From Terriglobales bacterium (GTDB taxonomy: Bacteria > Acidobacteriota > Terriglobia > Terriglobales > Acidobacteriaceae): DNA of 64,000 nt. Below are positions 8,784 through 17,318 of the stretch, in pieces (position 1 is the first letter of the stretch; each line of letters starts with the position of its first letter). A model generated the notes under the pieces. That model searched no databases, was not told the origin of the DNA, and saw only the letters and a program-made list of their open reading frames with translations. Made by a program: the position numbers and the translations under genes. The DNA is taken from NCBI GenBank assembly GCA_035764005.1, contig DASTZZ010000124.1:1-64000 (forward strand), in the 5' to 3' direction.

Positions 8784-8916
8784 CGGTGATCTCCTTCATC
8801 AAAAGGGTCGATTGGATGGTCAGATTAGCAGTGCTAGGGCGTGATTTGGAGTTACCAAAGTTTATTCCTTGCTGAGCACAGACTGGATGGCAGAAGCCTT
8901 CGCTGCAAGACGACTC

Positions 8917-9183
8917 TCAAGTATTCCGGTGCAGCTTGGCTCCCGTTTCGGTCCGCAAGGATACGTCCGCTAGCTCCAAAAAGCGGGCACTGGTTGGCAA
9001 TTCTTCCTCGTAATGTATTCCGTCCATCAGCTTCATGCCTTGCCGGCGTGGCGTTCCGCTTCTGGTGTTCTTCGCCAGCTGTGTGGGGAGGTGGCGGGGA
9101 TCAATCCATAGACCAGCCGCGCGTGGACTGTTCAGTTCGGCTTCGGGTTCTATTTTGCGGGTTTTCTTCGCTGCGGCCATCAT
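8917..9183 (-). CDS. Small protein of a duplicated local family, copy B (88 aa)
   Basis: Partner of the gene at 8032-8289. I start it at ATG 9183 (MMAAAKKTRK) because this lines up with the start of copy A; the frame is open further, to 9246. Shared features in order are a basic N-terminus, GLWIDPRHLPTQLAK in the middle, and TSARFLELADVSLR near the end. The region between the two motifs is longer and different (GTPRRQGMKLMDGIHYEEE). The copies face each other across the exported protein gene 8358-8783. Function unknown. Confidence 0.55.
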   Translation of the reverse strand: MMAAAKKTRKIEPEAELNSPRAAGLWIDPRHLPTQLAKNTRSGTPRRQGMKLMDGIHYEEELPTSARFLELADVSLRTETGAKLHRNT

Positions 9184-9317
9184 ATTTAAAGAGGGATGTC
9201 TGCCCTGAGATGAGGGTTCCAGCAGCTCCGGTTGGTCACCATTCATGACAATTCTGTGGAAATCTTAATGACCTCGGGAACTTGTGGTGGTTACACCACT
9301 CGAGTAACTATTGGACC

Positions 9318-9887
9318 ATGAAGCTGGATGTCCCCGGAACCCGGAAGAGGGATTGGAAAGCGCGCACCGACAAAGCAACGGCCACTCGCGTTCGCAATAA
9401 TGCTCTTCGCAACAGCCGCAAAGGCAGGCTCCTGTTGGTTCTTGAGAGATGCGTCTTGTTGAACCCAGGCGAATGGCAGCGAAATACTCGCGCTTTCAAG
9501 AGGGTTCTAGAAGAGCTGCGTTACGCCTGCGAACTTGCGAAAGCCGCTGGCGTTCCCTGTGGATGGCTCGCAGTCGAAGGGGAACAGTGGCTCGTAGCCT
9601 TTGGCCTTAACAAGGGCGATGTGGTCTTTAATACACAGGAAGAGCGGCTTGGACCAGCCCGCTTTCCGGCGACGATCCGGCGAGACAACAAAGAAATCGT
9701 CGCCGCCGAAATCGCGGAATTGCTGCGTCAGCAGCCGGTCATGGGCCTCGCCGAACCAGTCGACGCCAAGCAGCGTCGGCAGGCTTCTTGGATCTCGATG
9801 ACGAGGTTAGGCCCAGAATCCCAAAATTGTGGACATTTGAAAAACGGGTCGAATCCATCTTCCGCTGTTCCTGAGAAATTTCGTTGA
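9318..9887 (+). CDS. Hypothetical protein, 189 aa
   Basis: I do not recognise it. From ATG 9318 the first 60 residues are rich in Lys/Arg (TRKRDWKARTDKATATRVRN), followed by helices such as FKRVLEELRYACELAKAAG and a hydrophobic piece CGWLAVEGEQWLVAFGLN. The last 40 residues look less protein-like, so the frame may be degraded at its 3' end. The codon pattern over 9318-9780 seems coding. The start could also be at 9282. It lies in the run of small lineage-specific genes before the tRNA scar. Confidence 0.4.
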   Translation: MKLDVPGTRKRDWKARTDKATATRVRNNALRNSRKGRLLLVLERCVLLNPGEWQRNTRAFKRVLEELRYACELAKAAGVPCGWLAVEGEQWLVAFGLNKGDVVFNTQEERLGPARFPATIRRDNKEIVAAEIAELLRQQPVMGLAEPVDAKQRRQASWISMTRLGPESQNCGHLKNGSNPSSAVPEKFR

Positions 9888-9935
9888 AGTCCGTTTCCAG
9901 ACAGCGTCGCTATTCCGCCGCATTGGCCGCGCGGT

Positions 9936-10067
9936 TCATCCGCGCCAATACCGTCGTCGCGCCTTCCGCGCTTCATCGTAGGTGCTGAACTTCTTCAGGT
10001 CAATGATCTTGGACAGACCATCACGGTGCAGGACGTAATACCAAACGTTTCCGTGTCCGCGTGGCAT
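9936..10067 (-). CDS. Short gene, 43 aa, Trp/Tyr- and Arg-rich
   Basis: A very short reading frame from ATG 10067 to TGA 9936. It encodes MPRGHGNVWYYVLHRDG, then LSKIIDLKKFSTYDEARK and an Arg-rich end. The order 'VWYYVLHRDG..KIIDL-KF-TYDEA---RR' looks like a small folded domain and not a chance frame: aromatic strand, turn at RDG, strand IIDL, then a helix. No known family is recognised. No clear Shine-Dalgarno is visible. It is 39 bp downstream of the coiled-coil gene 10107-10439 on the same strand and could be the last gene of that set. Confidence 0.5.
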   Translation of the reverse strand: MPRGHGNVWYYVLHRDGLSKIIDLKKFSTYDEARKARRRYWRG

Positions 10068-10106
10068 TTCAGGTTTGTAGTATCTCGGCGACGTATCATC
10101 CTTCCG

Positions 10107-10439
10107 TTATTCGTTTCGGATTTTCCTCCATCGTCCGCGTCCTGCACGTCTCGCTTTGGCTTCAGCGCGTTCTGCCTTATTCGCTTCATGTTCCTTGTGG
10201 CTTTCCATGGAATTGATAACGTGGGAAGCTGCACGCAAAATGTTGGAAGCAGAATGAACGTTCGTCGCCATGCGCGAAACGATCTCCTTGTATTCCCCTG
10301 ATTTCTTAGCCATGGCTGAAAGGGAATTGCGAATCTCGTCGAGCTGGTCTGCGTAATCGCGGAGTTCGAAGGGAAGGTTCGAGTTGAGAGTAAGCGCTGC
10401 CATTAGCAGCCTCAGACTTTCTGGCCGTTCATGGCTCAT
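10107..10439 (-). CDS. Hypothetical coiled-coil protein, 110 aa
   Basis: No family recognised. The sequence is nearly all helix: FELRDYADQLDEIRNSLSAM and IVSRMATNVHSASNILRAAS, ending in a Glu/Lys/Ala/Arg-rich helix and a basic tail (RAEAKARRAGRGRWRKIR). It overlaps the end of the upstream gene 10429-10653 by 11 bp, which suggests co-translation. Together they look like two partner coiled-coil proteins. Function unknown; the basic tail may bind nucleic acid. Confidence 0.55.
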   Translation of the reverse strand: MSHERPESLRLLMAALTLNSNLPFELRDYADQLDEIRNSLSAMAKKSGEYKEIVSRMATNVHSASNILRAASHVINSMESHKEHEANKAERAEAKARRAGRGRWRKIRNE

Positions 10440-10653
10440 TACAACAGGTCTGTTGTCGGTTAGTTACGTTAACGTGCGCCAATAGCTCGCCGGTTCTACC
10501 CGGGTCTTGAAGTTGCTCGATTCGGACAGTGGTTAACTGCGCACGCAGAACGCTGCATTTTTCACGCAGTGCCTCAGACGCACGGATGAGCACTGCGGAA
10601 CGTTCCTCTAGTTCTAGGGACTGGATTGAAAGTTCTTGAAAACGTCTGCACAT
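10429..10653 (-). CDS. Hypothetical coiled-coil protein, 74 aa
   Basis: A short protein with a continuous heptad-like helix over residues 5-50 (LSIQSLELEERSAVLIRASE, then LREKCSVLRAQLTTVRIEQL). It overlaps the next gene, 10107-10439, by 11 bp and is probably its operon partner. No named family and no membrane segment. Small coiled-coil pairs of this sort occur in phage-like and plasmid-like DNA, but nothing here fixes a role. Confidence 0.5.
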   Translation of the reverse strand: MCRRFQELSIQSLELEERSAVLIRASEALREKCSVLRAQLTTVRIEQLQDPGRTGELLAHVNVTNRQQTCCNEP

Positions 10654-10892
10654 TCTGCGCCTTTCATCTGCTCACAAAACGGTCGCCTCAGAGGGCGGAA
10701 GAATGCGGAGGTGTCGCTATCACACGCTCCTCAGTGTCGGATCTACTCTCCTTTTCTCCTTTTCTCCAACTCTGTCCGAATCGGAAATCCCGAGGATTGC
10801 TTCGGCTTTTCGTTGCATGCCAAGACGGCCTGAAAGTCCTCGATGCAGGACCGTCAGGCATAGCGGTTCGGACTTTATATCGTTGTTCACGG

Positions 10893-11096
10893 CTATTGCT
10901 TCCTGACCGGCTCAACGCCGGGATTCGTGTCGCGGTGATTGGCCAGCGCATGTTCAGCCCATTCGAGAACCGTGTCGAAGACCTCTATGCATTCTGCACA
11001 GCGAAACACATACTCGCCTTCCAGTGTTCGAAGGTCGCTGAGACTCGGGCCATCTCCGCTGAGAGGGAAAACGTCACTGTGTTCATTCCGCGACAT
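10893..11096 (-). CDS. Small C2H2 zinc-finger protein, 67 aa
   Basis: Residues 31-54 match the classical C2H2 finger exactly. C33 and C36 (C-x2-C) are followed twelve residues later by H49, then H54 (H-x4-H). The core positions are aromatic or hydrophobic at F31, F40 and W46, the places where a C2H2 finger needs them. The remaining residues are an acidic N-terminal part and a short C-terminal tail. In bacteria this fold is rare and best known from Ros/MucR regulators, whose linker is shorter and whose domain is larger. A DNA- or protein-binding role is inferred. The gene lies 381 bp from the tRNA-Pro fragment that ends the accessory region. Confidence 0.62.
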   Translation of the reverse strand: MSRNEHSDVFPLSGDGPSLSDLRTLEGEYVFRCAECIEVFDTVLEWAEHALANHRDTNPGVEPVRKQ

Positions 11097-11781
<685 letters not shown>

Positions 11782-14700
11782 GTGAAGACGAGAATCTCTC
11801 TTGCAGTTACGCTTGCACTGACGTTCCCGTTGATTTCAGCCATCCTGGTCATGGCACAACAGAGCAACCCTGGTTCGCGCGTTGCTCAGCAGAGGCCCGA
11901 AGGCCCATGCGACATCTATGCTGCTGCCGGCGATCCCTGCGTGGCTGCGCACAGCACCACACGCGCGCTGTACGCGTCATACAACGGCCCGCTGTACCAG
12001 GTTCTTCGTCAGTCGGATGGCAAGACTTTGGACATTGGCGTCGTCGAGCCGGTCGCATCGCCCGTACCGGACGCGGGTGGGTATGCCGACGCCGAGGCTC
12101 AGGACAAATTCTGCGCCAACACTTATTGCTGGATCAGCAAGATTTACGATCAGTCGCCGCAACACAATGACCTGACTCAAGCGCCACGCGGCGGATTCAG
12201 CGGACCTGCACTCGGCGGGTTCAACAACCTTCCCCTCGCCGACATGGCTCCCATTACCATAATGGGACACAAAGTCTACGGCGTGTTTATCGAACCTGGA
12301 ATGGGACTCCGCCAGAACGATGCCAAAGGCACAGCAGTGGACGACCAGGCGGAGGGACAGTACTGGGTCATCAACGGTCTGCACTATAACTCCGGCTGCT
12401 GCTTCGACTACGGTAACGCCGAAATCGACAGCCGCGACGACGACAACGGCACCATGGAAACGGCCTATTTTGGGAATGCTCGTGCATGGTTTCACGGTAA
12501 TCCCCCGGGCCCGTGGGTCATGACGGATCAGGAGAACAATCTCGTCGGGTGTGTTAACCCGGATGGAACCAAACTGTGCGTCAACCTGCCAAGCATTACC
12601 TGGCGCTTCGTGACCGCAATCGCTAAGGGAGAACCGCACCATTGGACCTCGATGGGCGGCAACGCACAAACGGGCGAGTTGTCGGTAATGTTCAGTGGAC
12701 CGCGCGTGAACCGCACGTATGACCCAATGCGCAAGCAAGGAGCGATCCTTCTCGGCAATGGCGGCGATAACAGCAACGGCTCGCAGGGAACGTTCTATGA
12801 AGGCGCAATGACAGCCGCAGGCACATTCCCTACCGACGCTACCGACCAACGCGTGCAGGCCAACATCATAGGAGCAAGATACGATGTGGCTCCTCTGACG
12901 CTTGCGCCAGCGTCCGCGACGGCTACTCCACCAGGAGTCCAGACGTTCTCACCCGGCTCTGCGCAGGAGATTACGGCAACCTTTACAAACACCGCCGATG
13001 CGCCGGTAGCGGACGTCACGTTGAGTATCGCTGTACCCAACAAACAGTGGACCTCGTTTGCTTCGAGCTCTACAGAGACTTCGAAAAAATTCAATGATCC
13101 GGTCGCGCCCGGTGCGACCGCGAGCGCGACCTTCAAAATCACGTCAGGCCAGGGAGCCTTCAATGGCGATCTCGTGGGCAATGCGTCGTGGACGAACACG
13201 AAGACTGGCGCGAATCAAACCACGACAGTGGTCGAGAAGGTGCGGAACGTGAGCCCGATCAAGATCAACGAATTCCGTATCAGCTCGGGTTCTGCGAACA
13301 CAACGGATTCCTTCATCGAACTTTACAATGGAGGATCCAGTACAGTTGACATCTCCAACTGGACGCTGACCCTACACCCGGCACAGCAGGCGATCTTCTC
13401 TACACTTAAGATTCCGGCCGGCACGAAACTGGCGACCGGAGGCTTTTATCTGTTTGGTCTCTCCAACTCCGGGCTTGTGGTTCCTGCACGCGTCGGCGAT
13501 AGCACTATCTACGTCAGGAATACGAATGGCATGTCGGTGGGCGATACGGTCGCTGTTGACGTGGGTTCCAATTTGGAAAGGCGCAAAATCGCAAACCTCG
13601 GAACCGCAGCCGGCAATCACACCGCACTGTGGCAGCCTCTTCCAGATGGTCCCGTGATCACTGTTCCCGCCGGTTCGACCAATGTGCCAGTCGCGAGCAC
13701 GTCCGAGTTCGCGGTCGGCCAGAAGATGGCGATCGGCTACGGCGCTACTTACCCCGCCGTCGCACGAGATCTAGAGCAGTACGAGGTGGTTACGGTCACT
13801 GCGGTTGGCAAGCAGGGCACGCAAGCCTATCTGGCGGCAGACGCGCCCGCCGGCTCGACCAACATTAAAGTAACGTCAGTCTCCGACATCTCAGTAGGTG
13901 ACAAGATCAGGTTGGACATCGACAGCCGCGGACACGGCGTCGAGACCGTCACGGTTACGCGCGTCGGCAAGCAGGCGTACCGCACGAACCTCGCCGCTGA
14001 TGCGAGCGCCGGCGCCACCAACATCAAAGTGCGCAACGTAAATGGCCTGGCTGCGGGCGACAAACTCACCATCGGTACTCCTGCGAATAAAGAAGAGGTC
14101 ACCGTCAGCACCGTTGGCACGGCAGGGCCAACGGGCACCGGGGTTGAATTCACTCCAGAACTCGCCCAAGAGCACGGCCGCGACGGGACAGTGATGGCCG
14201 TGGGCACGGGCCTCGATTTAGCCGCGCCTCTGAAGTTCAGCCATGCGTCCAATCTTCCGTTCAGTGACCGCGGAACGGGAATCAGCTTCCAACCGGCTAC
14301 CGCGTTTGCCCACTCGAGCAACGAGCCCGTGCAAGCGCTGGGTACCGGCATCGCGCTCGACCGCGCATTGGCCAAAGCTCATGCCATCAATTCAGCTGTG
14401 CGTGACTCCGCAGTTACCACAGCGGGTTATCAAGGAACGCCCGCACCCAACCAGTGGTTCGGGGGACCCGAGCTAGTAACCAACTATCCTCTTTTTGGCC
14501 GCACCATCGCGCTCAGACAAGGCAGCATTGTGCTTCGAGACGCTCCAGGCCTGGTGGTCGACAGTCTCAACTACGGCGGCCTCGTCGATCCATGGGCCGC
14601 GGAAGGATACCAAGCCAAGTCCGGTTTTGATCAGAGTGGATGCTTCGTCCGTGCGCCTGGCCCGGCGGGCGGCTTTGGGCCAGCTGCCGTTAGTGCGATA

Positions 14701-15246
14701 AACCAGAGCGCGGGCCGCTCGCCAGACGGCGCTGAGGCAGACAGCAACTGCACTGACTTCCTTACGCAGGCGGTTACCACTCTCGCGGCTGCGTCCGAGG
14801 CTGGTGAGACCAATGTCAAGGTCGCCAATGTCGAAGGTTTTGAGGTCGGTCAGAAGATCACGATCGATACAGGCGCGAACGAAGAGAACGGTGTCATCGC
14901 GACGGTTGGTACATCAGGCGCGACCACGGTCGACACCTCCACCGGCGCTGGTGTCTCCGTACTTCCTGTCGCCAACCCAATTGGTTTCCGCGACGGCCAG
15001 ACCATCACGATCGACAGCGGCGCAAACTCTGAGACAGCAGTCATTGCCTCCATCCGAAGGTTTGGCGCCAGCTCAATCACAGTCAGCGCGCCGCTCACTC
15101 ATGCGCACGCTGCCGGCGCACAAGTTTCCGGTTCTGGCATCAGCGTCACAAATGCATTGACGCGGAGCCATGCCATCGGGGCTCAGATCTACGACGGTGT
15201 GCCCACACCCGGTGCGCCTAATCACTATTCAGAGAGACCTCACTGA
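11782..15246 (+). CDS. GH54-like alpha-L-arabinofuranosidase with NEW3 and interrupted lamin-tail domains
   Basis: A secreted multidomain enzyme of 1154 residues, expected to release arabinose from arabinan or arabinoxylan. The start is GTG 11782 (AGGAAAAG upstream), giving a signal peptide VKTRISLAVTLALTFPLISA. Residues 41-367 match the GH54 catalytic domain: GPCDIYAAAGDPCVAAHSTT, NGPLYQVLRQSDG and GLHYNSGCCFDYGNAE. Residues about 370-480 are a NEW3-type beta-sandwich (FSPGSAQEITATFTN). From 491 (SPIKINEFRISSG) a lamin-tail domain begins, but it is interrupted at about 567-890 and again at 997-1137 by repeats of the type AGSTNIKVTSVSDISVGDKI. It resumes at 909 and 979 (GRSPDGAE), and ends with the typical PTPGAPN. 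The usual CBM42 partner of fungal GH54 is absent. Confidence 0.85.
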   Translation: MKTRISLAVTLALTFPLISAILVMAQQSNPGSRVAQQRPEGPCDIYAAAGDPCVAAHSTTRALYASYNGPLYQVLRQSDGKTLDIGVVEPVASPVPDAGGYADAEAQDKFCANTYCWISKIYDQSPQHNDLTQAPRGGFSGPALGGFNNLPLADMAPITIMGHKVYGVFIEPGMGLRQNDAKGTAVDDQAEGQYWVINGLHYNSGCCFDYGNAEIDSRDDDNGTMETAYFGNARAWFHGNPPGPWVMTDQENNLVGCVNPDGTKLCVNLPSITWRFVTAIAKGEPHHWTSMGGNAQTGELSVMFSGPRVNRTYDPMRKQGAILLGNGGDNSNGSQGTFYEGAMTAAGTFPTDATDQRVQANIIGARYDVAPLTLAPASATATPPGVQTFSPGSAQEITATFTNTADAPVADVTLSIAVPNKQWTSFASSSTETSKKFNDPVAPGATASATFKITSGQGAFNGDLVGNASWTNTKTGANQTTTVVEKVRNVSPIKINEFRISSGSANTTDSFIELYNGGSSTVDISNWTLTLHPAQQAIFSTLKIPAGTKLATGGFYLFGLSNSGLVVPARVGDSTIYVRNTNGMSVGDTVAVDVGSNLERRKIANLGTAAGNHTALWQPLPDGPVITVPAGSTNVPVASTSEFAVGQKMAIGYGATYPAVARDLEQYEVVTVTAVGKQGTQAYLAADAPAGSTNIKVTSVSDISVGDKIRLDIDSRGHGVETVTVTRVGKQAYRTNLAADASAGATNIKVRNVNGLAAGDKLTIGTPANKEEVTVSTVGTAGPTGTGVEFTPELAQEHGRDGTVMAVGTGLDLAAPLKFSHASNLPFSDRGTGISFQPATAFAHSSNEPVQALGTGIALDRALAKAHAINSAVRDSAVTTAGYQGTPAPNQWFGGPELVTNYPLFGRTIALRQGSIVLRDAPGLVVDSLNYGGLVDPWAAEGYQAKSGFDQSGCFVRAPGPAGGFGPAAVSAINQSAGRSPDGAEADSNCTDFLTQAVTTLAAASEAGETNVKVANVEGFEVGQKITIDTGANEENGVIATVGTSGATTVDTSTGAGVSVLPVANPIGFRDGQTITIDSGANSETAVIASIRRFGASSITVSAPLTHAHAAGAQVSGSGISVTNALTRSHAIGAQIYDGVPTPGAPNHYSERPH

Positions 15247-15319
15247 CCGCTGTGAAGGTTTGTGAGCTAACGGCAGGTGGCCTCTCTTTGGAATTCGAAG
15301 CTGTTATGCTTCTGCAACT

Positions 15320-16966
15320 ATGGAACGTCGCGACCTGCTCAAGTTGTCTCCCTTAGCTCTTGCTGCCACCGTAGGCCATGTCTCACTCGCCGACGCGCAG
15401 AGCGTATCGCCGTCAGCACAACCGATTTACAACGTCCGGAGCTTCCGCGCTACGGGCGATGGCAAGACGGTCGATAGTCCGGCCATCAACAAAGCCATCG
15501 AGGAGGTTGCCGCGGCGGGTGGGGGCACATTGGTGTTTCCTGCCGGCACGTACATGTGCTTCACGATTCGGCTCAAATCGCATGTCGACCTGTACCTATC
15601 GCATGGCTGCACCATCCTCGCGGCCGATTCTCCCAAACCTGGCGAGACGTCTGGCTATAACGGCGGCGCGTACGACGCAGCTGAGCCCAACGATCCCTGG
15701 ACTCCTTACCAGGACTATGGCCACAACCATTGGCGCAACTCTCTGTTCCACGCGGAAAACGAGCACGATTTCGCCGTATTCGGGCCCGGTCTCATCTTCG
15801 GCAAGGGGCTTTCATTCGGCTCGCGCGGCGCACGCGGAGACTATCAATCGTTCGTCGCCGAACAACCTGGTGTTGGCAACAAAACGTTCGGACTGAAGAA
15901 CTGTCACAACGTCCTGCTGCGCGACTTCAGCGTGCTGAAAGGTGGACACTTCGCGCTCCTTGCCACCGGGGTAGATAACCTCACGATTGACAATTTGCTG
16001 GTCGATACCGATCGCGACGGGCTCGACATCGACTGCTGCCGCAACGTTCGCGTTTCCAACTGCACGATCAACTCGCCCTGGGACGATGCGATTTGCCCGA
16101 AGTCCAGCTACGCACTCGGATACGCGCGTTCAACAGATAACGTGACGATCGCGAACAACTACGTGACTGGCTGTTACGAACTGGGCAGCGTCATCGATGG
16201 AACGTGGAAGAAATTCCCAGATGACGCACGTGTCTCCCGCAATGGCCGTATCAAATGCGGGACGGAATCGAACGGCGGTTTCCGGAACATCACAATTACA
16301 GGAAATGTGATCGAAGGATGCAAGGGCATTTCGCTCGAAAGCTCGGATGGAGCCTACCTCGAAGATATTGCCGTCACCGGAAACACCATGCGGGACATCG
16401 TCGATGCGCCGCTCTTTCTTAGGCTGAACCGGCGCAACCGCAATCCCAAGGAGACCCTCCGCACGGGTACGCTGCGGCGCGTGCTGATCGCGAATCTTGT
16501 CAGCTACAATTCAGCGTCATCGACCTCGTCGCTGTTTTCAGGAATAGCTTCCAACCTCATCGAAGACGTGAAGCTTTCCAATTGCTACTTCGACCATCGC
16601 GCAATGCCCAGCACGGTGCGCGTGAACCGGGAAGAGTCGAAGCCGATGCCGGATTGGCATACTATTCAGGTCCCGGAGTTAGAAGACGCGTACCCCGAAC
16701 TGCTCCGATTTGGTCCCACGCCGTCGAATGGCTTTTTCATCCGCCACCTGCGCAATCTGGAGATGTCGCATGTGGAGGTCGCGCCCTCCGGCCCCGATCC
16801 CCGGCCGGCGTTCTGGCTCGAGGATGTCCACCGGGCTGACTTCTTCGCCATAACAGCGCCACGGCAGGAGAACTTCTCGCTTCACAACGTGTCGGATTTT
16901 CGTTTGCTCTGGTCGCGTGCGGCTAAAGACGCGACGTTCGCGGCCGCCGGCGATCATCTCCTGTAG
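15320..16966 (+). CDS. GH28-family polygalacturonase
   Basis: A parallel beta-helix pectinase of 548 residues that should hydrolyse galacturonan. The N-terminus MERRDLLKLSPLALAATVGH is a Tat-like export signal. Residues 38-75 (FRATGDGKTVDSPAINKAIE) form the usual start of the helix. The GH28 catalytic signatures are visible: DTDRDGLDID near 229, SPWDDAICPKSS near 253, and RIKCGTESNGG near 310. The central GHG motif of other GH28 enzymes is replaced by a less clear segment. It follows the GH54-like gene by 73 bp on the same strand and is convergent with the TonB-dependent receptor. Confidence 0.9.
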   Translation: MERRDLLKLSPLALAATVGHVSLADAQSVSPSAQPIYNVRSFRATGDGKTVDSPAINKAIEEVAAAGGGTLVFPAGTYMCFTIRLKSHVDLYLSHGCTILAADSPKPGETSGYNGGAYDAAEPNDPWTPYQDYGHNHWRNSLFHAENEHDFAVFGPGLIFGKGLSFGSRGARGDYQSFVAEQPGVGNKTFGLKNCHNVLLRDFSVLKGGHFALLATGVDNLTIDNLLVDTDRDGLDIDCCRNVRVSNCTINSPWDDAICPKSSYALGYARSTDNVTIANNYVTGCYELGSVIDGTWKKFPDDARVSRNGRIKCGTESNGGFRNITITGNVIEGCKGISLESSDGAYLEDIAVTGNTMRDIVDAPLFLRLNRRNRNPKETLRTGTLRRVLIANLVSYNSASSTSSLFSGIASNLIEDVKLSNCYFDHRAMPSTVRVNREESKPMPDWHTIQVPELEDAYPELLRFGPTPSNGFFIRHLRNLEMSHVEVAPSGPDPRPAFWLEDVHRADFFAITAPRQENFSLHNVSDFRLLWSRAAKDATFAAAGDHLL

Positions 16967-17318
16967 CAGCGGCGCCGGTCATATCAGGACCGAGAGCATT
17001 GCGAGGAGTTGCGCAACCGCTAGACGAACAGCGCTACAGCATTTTCGGAGTTAGTGTGATCTGTGTTGGTGTTGTGGCACGAGTTCTACTGGACTCATGA
17101 TGGTTCTTTCGCCGACGCTTTCAGCCACTGTCATCCTGAAACGCTTCTTTTGCGTGAAGGATCTCCCGGAATGTGTCGGACTGAATTGCGCTTTCCTGGC
17201 TCTCGGCCAATGAAGACAAAGGTTTTCTGGTGAGAGCCAAGCCACAGCATTTCAGCCTGAAGCGCACGTGACTATTCTTGCCATCATCCTTGCCGAGCTC
17301 GTACAGAAATAGCACGGG
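16967..17318. other. 352-bp spacer between convergent genes
   Basis: Contains one copy of a dispersed repeat (17126-17214) and no recognised gene. Confidence 0.5.
17126..17214 (+). repeat. Dispersed intergenic repeat, type TGTCATCCTGA, copy 1
   Basis: Begins TGTCATCCTGAAACGCTTC, then GTGAAGGATCTCCCGGAATG, and ends CTGGCTCTCGGCCAATG. A second copy with the same order is at 46882-46968. Both lie outside genes, which fits a non-coding repeat family. Confidence 0.6.

Noticed and set aside
9728-9976. Minus-strand frame overlapping two other candidates
   Set aside because: Conflicts with the plus-strand gene ending at 9887 and with the 43-codon gene; Gly/Arg/Cys-rich and not protein-like.
11977-12849. 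290-codon minus-strand reading frame
   Set aside because: Lies wholly antisense to the GH54 catalytic domain and resembles no protein.
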